Part shown: positions 54,601 through 64,000 of the stretch, in pieces
How the letters are laid out: each line of letters begins with the position of its first letter
Position numbering within the stretch: position 1 is the first letter of the stretch
NCBI GenBank assembly: GCA_936440205.1
Contig: OW387150.1
Coordinates: 14,234,152-14,298,151, forward strand
Direction: 5' to 3'
DNA from: Lepidonotus clava
Taxonomy: Eukaryota; Annelida; Polychaeta; Phyllodocida; Polynoidae
Length of the DNA: 64,000 nt
Notes under the pieces: model-generated
Told to the model about the DNA's origin: nothing
Seen by the model: only the letters and a program-made list of their open reading frames with translations
The model's database searches: none
Translations under genes and position numbers: made by a program

Positions 54601-54665
54601 GGAGAGATGTGCAATTACTTATGCGAACCCGAATAAACATTTGGAAAAAAAAAACAAGTGTTTCA
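45652..54665 (+). other. Probable DGK 3' UTR: short first part, UTR intron 45658-46123, then a long repeat-poor tract
   Basis: Seven bases after the stop is a strong donor (CAT|GTAAGT, 45658). The next good acceptor (AACGTCTCCAG) ends at 46123 and opens a GC-richer, CA-rich stretch. The stop is so close to this junction that nonsense-mediated decay is not expected. From 46124 to about 54660 I see no SINE or inverted-repeat element, unlike every other 8-kb stretch here. The tract ends in AATAAA at 54631-54636 followed by an A run. A continuous long UTR is inference; other transcripts could lie inside. Minor items: a tandem duplication at 47834-47893 and a GC-rich patch at 50057-50430. Confidence 0.45.
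54631..54636 (+). promoter_or_regulatory. Polyadenylation signal AATAAA
   Basis: AATAAA is followed within 9 bases by an A run and then a GTGTTT-type downstream element. It is the best + strand 3' end between DGK and MRPL32. A second AATAAA lies near 55556. Confidence 0.4.
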
Positions 54666-56789
54666 CTGTCTTTTGAATACCTCTTCTTTTTTTCATATAA
54701 ACCTGTATTTTCCTTCCAACTATCGTGTTTGTTCCCTCTCAAAGTTAAACTATCCTTAATAATTTCGTTTTAAAGTACCTTCATGTCTTTTATTAAAACA
54801 CATTGAAAATACAAATATCATATAACCAGTTGGTTGAATACAAAAGGTCCCTTTTCCTTAGACGGATGTATCACATTACCAGAAGTCAGAATAAAATATT
54901 GGTCCGAGCTGAATTCACTGTAGTTCAACTGTTCTCCACCAAACGGCTCCACAACTCATACAATTTTTTTTCAAATCAGATTTCTTCTGATATAATGTCT
55001 AATTCTGCTTGAAATATTCTTTTTATTTGCCTTAATCAATTCACCTGATAAGTAGCTGTTATTTTGTGTAATTATCTTCTATTGCAACGTTATTCCTTAC
55101 AATTAGTAGAATATATTAGATGTGTGGACACCTTTTTGATTCCCAGTAAGGTCAGTGACCTCTAGTTTGTTCAGGTAAGAGTGCAAACTCGCCCGGCGTT
55201 TGGGTAATTTTACAAACAGTATCATGCATACTCTTGTAACTTACACCAAACAATTGAACAGCAGACTTCCCCACACCCATTTTTGGGTGTGGCGCGTGAA
55301 ACCCAACCGTGTTACTTTTACATGCAATTTGTGTGTAGTGTGCACAACCTTGTTGGCTTTGCTTCATAAAACACACATGTGTCCTTTGCAGAACAACACA
55401 TTCTGAAGGCTTAATTTAACTGTCTTAATGGTATATCCTTTCCAGAATAAAAACATATTATTCAAAAATATCTTAATGGAGTAATGGAGGCTGACAAGAA
55501 CCTGACAGAACAAACTCCGTCTGGAAAGAACCCCTGTCTGGATGTTGAACTACCCCAATAAACTTTCCTGAAATATATTACATAAGATGCACAATGTTAT
55601 TTTTATTACACAGGTTAACTCTGTGGACTTCTGCTCCTCCTTATGGCCTGGCAGAGAGCTCTACCACTTATTCTGGGGTCCACCACAACAGTGCATACAC
55701 TGGATGTAAAGGCTCCCACCATCACACCAAATATAGGGTGGACATGGTCTGATCTTTGGTTCTGGAGGGAATGGACCGATTCTGTGGTCTCAAACCTGGT
55801 CCAACACACTCCAGTACCCTGGATACACATTGATATCCAAGGTGCTCTGGCCGACCCGTGAGTCATTGCCTTAGACATTATGGTAGCCTTTTACTTTCCA
55901 CCTGCTCCAAGTCATAAACTTCTGTAAGAACCAAAAAGGTGTTTACACAGGTAAAAACAAAAATAAAGTCTTTTTTATTATAAATAAGATGAAAAAACAA
56001 TGATTAGACTCTAGATATGAAGTTAAATACTCGAGATATAACAGTTCCTATATACTTCTATTTTGATTAATAAGTAAAATAACTGGTGTAATATCATCCA
56101 ATGAAATATCGTGAAAGCATTTGAATAAAAAATTCTTTTGGACTCCTGGTGGAGAAATCTTGTACCACGGCACAAACTCCAACGAAACGGCTTGGATATG
56201 AACTACATCTGAGGTCAGGGTCTATGGAAAGTATAATAGTAATAAATATGCGCGAGTATATCTATACCATACGTAATATCTGTGTACGATAAAATTTCGT
56301 TCCTTGTTTTGCGAATCTGCCTAGATATTAAGGCGGTAGGCTTTAATCTTCGGGAAAAGCAGAACAATTCTGTAATTTTTTCTATGTCCTCCTTGAAATT
56401 TCAATATTACCATATACATGTACTTCAAAGATTAATTATTCAGTTTTCCGGCGATTTTTCATTACTGAACAGCCTTGTAGTTTGTATTGGATGCTCATAG
56501 AATGAAATAAGGCTTTAACATGTTCAATGAATTGAAGGAAATAGACGTCGAAACGTACAAATAGAGATCAACCAAATTCCTTTTGTGAGAATCTCGAATT
56601 AAAACTTTTCTATTGGAAGGGAACCATTCAAACCCTGGTTTGCATGACAAATTAATAAAAAAGTAAGATTTTTTAAATCATGACCAACACAATAATATTT
56701 CTTATCACTATATTTATTCACCGCAAAGCAGTATCAACAGGCATCTTATTACAATATCAGAACAAAAAAATCAATATTAATTACAACCA
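54666..56789. other. Region between DGK and MRPL32 3' ends
   Basis: An open stretch on both strands at 55615-55878 has no recognised homology. Otherwise AT-rich. It must contain the 3' end of MRPL32. Confidence 0.4.
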
Positions 56790-57010
56790 TTATAATCGAT
56801 TTGACTTTGTGAGTAGGTTGGCGGCCCACCAGGCAGGTCGTTTCTTCTCCATCTCCACCACGTATTTCCCGGCGTGCAGAGGCCGCTGATCGCCCTCCTC
56901 CTTGTACAGGTACACCACCTCCGTCTTCGGGGCGTTGTACAGGCGGTCGTCCTCGTCCATAGAAGACCGCATTATGTCGGTTTCATCCTTAACCTTCTCA
57001 TAGCACTTTC
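56790..57010 (-). CDS. MRPL32: MRPL32 exon 3: second CxxC and C-terminus
   Basis: Acceptor ATCTCTTCCAG (reverse strand); 221 bases ending in TAA at 56792-56790. It encodes GKCYEKVKDETDIMR, then ETEVV-like KTEVVYLYKEEG and EMEKKRPAWW. It matches human YCYEKVCKETAEIR, ETVVLYTGE and ERDRKRPSWF. Confidence 0.96.
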
Positions 57011-60000
57011 CTGGAAGAGATACAGGCACCCGGATAAGCAAATAAGAAGAACAAACATTTTAGGTCAGGTTTAATACATGTTTTATCTTAAAAATCTAGC
57101 AGCTCTAAAATGTTGTTAAGACCTGATTCATGCATGGGTCAGGATATTAGGAAATTAGTAGATAGGACATGCTCACTAAACATTTTCCAATATCACATAT
57201 TTCATTAAACTTTTCAAGTACACTTTTCACGAGAAACATTTCAATTGCTGCTATGAAATATCTGGTTGTCAGTAGGGCGGCCAAAAATCATCTAGTTTTC
57301 CACACCAATTTCCTGGTTGTTGAGATCACATCGACAAGTAGATTGTCCTAGCCGGCAATAACTGCAGTAAAAAGACTTAACGGTCAAATGTACATATACC
57401 TTACTGACAGTTGGGGTTGAAGGAATTTAGGGTAAGGGCATACAATTCTCCCTACCACGGATAGCTAATAAACACTATTTTAACCATCTGCAGGCTAATT
57501 TTGACTGATTTTATCGACAAGACCCCTTAAAAAGCTATAGAAAATAAACAAATAATTGTTATATTTCCATTGATGATGAATAAATATTCAAACAACTTTG
57601 AAAATATTACAAATATATGTATACAAATAGTAAAATAATGATCACTAGTGTTTCACCATGTTAAAGAACAAATTATGATATTATCATTGAAAATGTATAG
57701 CCTTATGGTTTGTCGACATATTACCCAACATGCATTCTGATAAAGGCTAACCTGCAGGTAAACAGGGGTGTAAGTAGGGGACAGTGAAAAAATCGGAAAT
57801 AGTATAAAGAATATCTGAATGTATCCTAAAATGTTATTAAAATTGTTCTAAACATCAAATTTTGAAACTGATTTTTGGGGGTGATCGAGGAAAAAAATCG
57901 GAAATCCGACAAAAATCGCAAAACTTACATCCCTGGTGGTAAAACTCAGAAATTTACCTATGCGTGGTTGGGAGAATTACCAAAACGCAATGAATTTTCA
58001 TTTTGCCCTATGGACGTACCACAAATGTGTTCACTTGATTAACTTACCACAAATAGTGTGTTTTTCATGCCAGCTGCCACACTCTAGACAGGAGACTATA
58101 TTAGTTTTGGGGGTGCCCCACCGCTGGATCTTAGTATACCCCATGCGCCTCGACATTCTCTTCTCTAAAGACCGTCGCCGTTTGGGCACCGCTAACCACA
58201 TAATGCCGTCGAAGATGGAGTCGAGGAGGGACTTCGCATCCTGTGGAGAGTTAGAGGTTGAGGTCTTGGGGATGGCTGGGGAAGCAGCTGCGGCCAGAGC
58301 GAGCCCATTTGATGCATCATCTGAAAAATATATATGTAGTTTTTTATTACTATTTCTAATGATTTTTCTTCTTAAATCAGACACAGATTGAAAGACATAA
58401 TTAGATATACGATACTTTTACAAACGGTATGATACACAGATAAACATATTTGAAATTTATTATTTTGTCCTTTTTGGCCAAGCGCTGTCATTGTTTCTCT
58501 ATTAAATATTTAGTGCCATTCGGACAAAATTGTGCTGCAGCTTCCAAATTCCGTATCGTTAATTCTACTTTTCCTTTCTAAAAATAATGCACAAATAGGT
58601 GACATTTCTCCAGAAAAAAAGTAAAGAAGTGTTGCCGGCATTGTTTCAAAAACCACAGGCATTATATTTTGAGGGAAACCTCAGCGAAAACTGGAGGAGA
58701 TGGTACCAGAGGTTTGATGAATGTATTACATGAGAGTCTCAAAAAGTGACGAGAAGGCTGAGGGTAGGTGAGAAGTCATTTTGTTTGTTGCTCTGGCACA
58801 TTTTCCACACTTTCAAATTCCAGGACAGGGGTGTGGGGGTTTGGTACGTGGGGGTAGGGAGGGGTATTCGTCGGTTTCTTCCAAATCTGGCTTGGGTGCT
58901 GGCATGGATCTATGATTTGAAATTTGCATTCAGCAGATACGAGGTAATCAACCTGAACACTAATAACTGAACATAATTGCATTTTTAAAACCAGTGTTGA
59001 TATTTTCTGCATTTTCCAAGGCAAATGTAGACCCCGGAGAAGGATATAGATCTAGATCTAGTGTGTGAAACTATTCTATGGAGTGGAATTTGGATTTATG
59101 AGGCCAGTGTTACCTGATCGATCTTTTCAACCATAAAATGTTAGGCCTAATAAGCTCATCCCAGTTTACACCAACAATGGGGCCCCTGATGGGGGGTCTG
59201 AATGTCGCATGTCGAATATAAGAAATGGTCATGTCGCCCTGTCAAATTTAAGAAATGTCCATATCACCCTGTCGAATTTAAGAAATGTCCATGTCTCCGT
59301 GTTGAATTTAAGAAATAGCCTTGCCCCATGTCACTAAGCCCTAAAATGACCATGGCGCAGTGTCGAGGTAGCTCTATGGACCCTTCTATCATGACAAGCA
59401 GTGTACGAGGTTAGAAGTAGAGATTTGATCATTTGGCTAGGGTCTAGGGCCATAAGAATAAAGTTTACCATGAAATATTCTCAAAATTGCTTTCATGCTT
59501 ATTCCCTGAAGACAGCATTTTTATTTGCTTGCAAACCTGCCAATTGATACGATTTAAGAAATGATGTTTTTAGCAGTAAATCTACTTGGGGAAAGACTAT
59601 ATAAAAGAATATGATTCTTGCTTACCCCAATGTGGGATGGGCTTATTGCCTCTTTGTTTTATACAAAAATAAACAAGAATTTAGTTTTTGACTATACTAT
59701 ATAGATCTAGAGTCTACTTAGCCTGCGCCGCAAGCCCCTCCCCTGATTGGGAATGGCAATATCCAGGGGCGAATACTTTGTCTAGAGTCTACTATATTCT
59801 ACTGGTACTTGTCCAAGTAAGACAAATTCCCTGATTTTTTCCTAACCACTAATTTAAGTAGCAAGCACTATTTCATTCCAGGATTCCCATTCGCCATGAT
59901 CGATTTCAACTTCAAACCTTTGATTTGTCAGTTCAACTTCAACTAGATTCAGACATCACTTGTGTAACAAGGATTCAAGATATACGAACGGCGGTGAGGC

Positions 60001-61390
60001 ACCTTTTACAACTCTGAGCCGCTTAAGATAAATAGGTAGTGTGATGTCGATATTTAAATATATGAGACCACCTACTAGTGAGCCACTTCCCGTAGGCTGC
60101 TGGTGAGAGCAGGGGGGAAGCAGGGTAGTAGGCTTCTCTTAACTGTTACAACACAAGACCACTAGTGAGCCCACTACTGTCACTAGGTGAGGGTAGTGGC
60201 TGTGGCTTCCTTAAGGGCAGGGTCAAATGGCTACTCAAGAAGGAGAGAGACCAGTGCTCTTAGATTGGTTGGTTATTGGTTGCTTTACACCCTAATTAAC
60301 TGCCAGGGTCATATCAAGGGTGGTGATGTTGATCGAATCTATGAGAAGGTAGAGACCATACCCCTACACTTTTACCGAGGCAGGTGTTCTTTAATGTGCA
60401 TGGTCCCATAGACAGGGCCATACACACAACAGCCGATGGCACAAGGCCTTTGATTTCCCTGTCGTTGGCACAGGGAGACATGCAGAGGGGTGTAACAGCC
60501 ACCTTGGCCCAGCCCAGGATCGAACCCAGGCCGCCCACACAAGAGGCAGACACTCTAATCACTTCACTACCCCGCACGCCTCTTAGATGTTGACTCTATG
60601 AGTTTATTTGGCCAAATGACAACCATGTGCTCTGTCGCAACTACTTATATAGGAATCCCGAGCAACACATTGATGCATGCTGGGCTCTCCAGGAGAGCCC
60701 AGTGTCCATCAATGTGTTGCTCGGTGCAGCACGGTGCAACACGGTGCGGCACGGTGCAACACGGTGCAACACGGTGCAACACGGTGCGGCACGGTGCAAC
60801 ACGGTACGGCACGGTGCAACACGGTACGGCACGGTGCAGCACGGTGCGGCTTGGTGCAACACGGTGCAACACAGTTTGACTTGGTGCAACACAGTTTGAC
60901 TTGGTGCAACACAGTGCGGTAAAGTGCAGCACGGTGCAACATGGTGCAACACGGTGCGGCACAGTGCAACCCGGTGCGGCATGGCGCAGCAGGTACGACT
61001 TGGTGCAACACGGCGTGGCACAATGCAGCACGGTGCGGCACAGCGCACACAGCGCAACTGGGAACAACACGGTGCAACACGCAGATGCAGAGAAGAAACA
61101 ACAGAAGGGCAGTTCTGTTACACTTGCTTGCCTACACTACAGAATCGTTGGTGACATTGACTGAACCTGAGTCTGAGCTGAAAGATTGAGACAGAGGACT
61201 AACATTGAAGGCTGTCATAGCCAGCAGTTCGCGTATTTGTGAACAAATGACAAAATACAGAAGAACAAATTTGCTAAGTGTTAAATATGAATGTATTACC
61301 ATTGGGGTGTTGGCATCCTAACGCCTGTAGTAGGCGGGTTTCAATCTGAAGAACCCGAGACCGCAACACACGCAGCATGTTGGCCACCAT
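56790..61390 (-). CDS. MRPL32: Mitochondrial ribosomal protein L32 (bL32m), complete, 3 exons
   Basis: This is a zinc-ribbon protein of the large mitochondrial ribosomal subunit. Joining 61390-61300, 58320-58048 and 57010-56790 gives 195 codons including stop, 194 residues against 188 in human. The N-terminus (MVANMLRVLRSRVLQIETRL) is Arg-rich, without acidic residues until Glu-17, and amphipathic, as expected of a mitochondrial import signal. LLDSIF..WLAVPKRRR is the conserved start of the mature domain. The zinc ligands are CLECG in exon 2 and CGKCYEKV across the exon 2/3 junction. In yeast and mouse the precursor is matured by the m-AAA protease. The gene is divergent from PSMA2. All splice sites are GT-AG with matching phases. 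Confidence 0.95.
57011..58047 (-). other. MRPL32 intron 2
   Basis: AT-rich, no repeat recognised. Confidence 0.6.
58048..58320 (-). CDS. MRPL32: MRPL32 exon 2: mature domain and first CxxC
   Basis: Acceptor ATATTTTTCAG (reverse strand) and donor GTAAGT; 273 bases, phase 1 in and 1 out. It encodes SLLDSIFDGIMWLAVPKRRR, TNIVSCLECGSWHEKHTIC. The spacing matches human LLDSIFWMAAPKNRR and CPECGHLKQKHVLC. Confidence 0.96.
59204..59345 (+). repeat. Minisatellite, unit 30 bp, about 4.5 copies
   Basis: Unit GTCGCCCTGTCGAATTTAAG followed by AAATGTCCAT. Confidence 0.8.
60266..60579 (-). mobile_element. SINE-A, copy on - strand, tail variant
   Basis: On - it has B box GGGTTCGATCC, body GTAGGGGTATGGTCTCTACC, and tail ATATGACCCTGGCAGTTAAT ... 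AACCAATAACC. The 9-bp duplication CTCTTAGAT (60257-60265, 60580-60588) is perfect. The tail differs from the + copies but matches the truncated copy at 12154. Confidence 0.88.
60658..60724. repeat. 67-bp near-perfect hairpin
   Basis: Arms 60658-60690 and 60692-60724 (33 bases each) pair with only about four mismatches near the middle (GCATGC against GGACAC) around a single loop base. The right arm runs directly into the decamer array. Confidence 0.9.
60722..61083 (+). repeat. Decamer satellite CGGTGCAACA / CGGTGCGGCA
   Basis: About 36 head-to-tail 10-bp units, mixing GGTGCAACAC and GGTGCGGCAC with rarer variants (TTGACTTGGT); more decayed toward the right end. All six frames stay open over long distances because a 10-bp unit read in threes gives one 10-residue cycle; these open frames are not genes. 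Confidence 0.92.
61300..61390 (-). CDS. MRPL32: MRPL32 exon 1: start and import signal
   Basis: ATG at 61390-61388, donor GTAATA from 61299, 91 bases, phase 1 out. Joined to exon 2 it reads ..CQHPN|DDASNG without a break. There is a second in-frame ATG at codon 5; the first is preferred because it keeps more of the targeting helix. Confidence 0.88.
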
Positions 61391-61650
61391 GTTGTATTTA
61401 GTTCCAATATCGATATGAAAGAAGCAATATGATTGGTTGGTCGATTTTAGAAGGGTGTAGCTGGTTTTCAGCCAAAGCTTATTTCACAGGTTTTGGTTGT
61501 CTGCTTACCAGCGAGCAACAGCCAATCAAATCAGACGTTACAAAATTTGGGTCACTTACCAAACACATTCTTGGTTAAATTCGCAGGTGCTTTCAACGCA
61601 AGCTCTGCTGGGAGAGTATATGCCGGTATCGCTTGTGTATTGTCAGCATC
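61391..61650. promoter_or_regulatory. Bidirectional promoter between MRPL32 and PSMA2
   Basis: Only 260 bases separate the two start codons. CCAAT-type boxes lie on the + strand at 61414-61418 and 61522-61526 and on the - strand at 61432-61436. No clear TATA box serves either gene. This is typical of divergent housekeeping promoters driven by NF-Y-like factors (established for the class; activity here is inference). Confidence 0.75.
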
Positions 61651-63882
<2,232 letters not shown>

Positions 63883-64000
63883 GTGAGTCCATTTTGTTTT
63901 TGCCAATAAAGGGTTTTCATCAGAATTAGAAGGAAAAAAGATCCTGAATCTTGGCTCACTGGGTAACTAAAAGAAAATTACTCTCTAGCACTGACTGTAA

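Larger units (their letters stand above)
58321..61299 (-). other. MRPL32 intron 1 (3.0 kb), repeat-rich
   Basis: Holds a 30-bp minisatellite, a SINE-A, a hairpin and the decamer array, all listed separately. Confidence 0.8.

Noticed and set aside
60641-61101. Several Cys/His-rich open frames on both strands
   Set aside because: Generated by the decamer satellite; any 10-bp repeat without stops gives this in every frame.

Overview
This window is animal nuclear DNA, probably from a marine mollusc or a close lophotrochozoan relative. It is AT-rich and has long introns with GT-AG ends. It carries short inverted-repeat elements and tRNA-headed SINEs whose tails contain GTTAAACAC..AATAACCAACCAACC, a tail I associate with molluscan genomes. 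No operons, bacterial genes, viral elements or long transposon reading frames are visible, and the species is inferred only from style.

Three host genes can be reconstructed exon by exon. (1) A type I diacylglycerol kinase (DGK beta/gamma/alpha class, closest by eye to DGKB) runs on + from 17990 to the stop at 45651. It has 23 coding exons with compatible phases (about 910 residues) and lacks only its first coding exon(s). Domain order is recoverin homology, a long low-complexity linker, two EF hands, two C1 domains, catalytic domain, accessory domain. A spliced and possibly very long 3' UTR follows. (2) MRPL32 (mitochondrial large-subunit protein bL32m) is complete on - in three exons, 61390 down to 56790, 194 residues. 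(3) PSMA2 (20S proteasome alpha-2) starts on + at 61651. Its first three coding exons are present and the rest lies beyond the window.

MRPL32 and PSMA2 are head to head with start codons 260 bp apart, the same divergent pair found in human. The 261-bp spacer is therefore a strong candidate for an old bidirectional promoter.

Layout: 1-17.9 kb is intergenic or 5' DGK sequence. It holds several small inverted-repeat DNA elements, minisatellites, a purine-rich tract, a dense cluster of transcription-factor motifs near 12.6-12.8 kb and a four-copy tandem repeat of up to 187 bp at 13.8-14.5 kb. 18-45.7 kb is DGK, with SINEs and nested inverted-repeat elements in its introns. 46-54.7 kb is notably poor in repeats and may be DGK 3' UTR. 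56.8-61.4 kb is MRPL32, with a decamer satellite, a near-perfect hairpin and a SINE in intron 1. 61.65-64 kb is PSMA2.

Target-site duplications can be read directly for most mobile elements. They define two short inverted-repeat families (217 bp with 5-bp duplications; about 310 bp with 6-bp duplications) and two SINE families.
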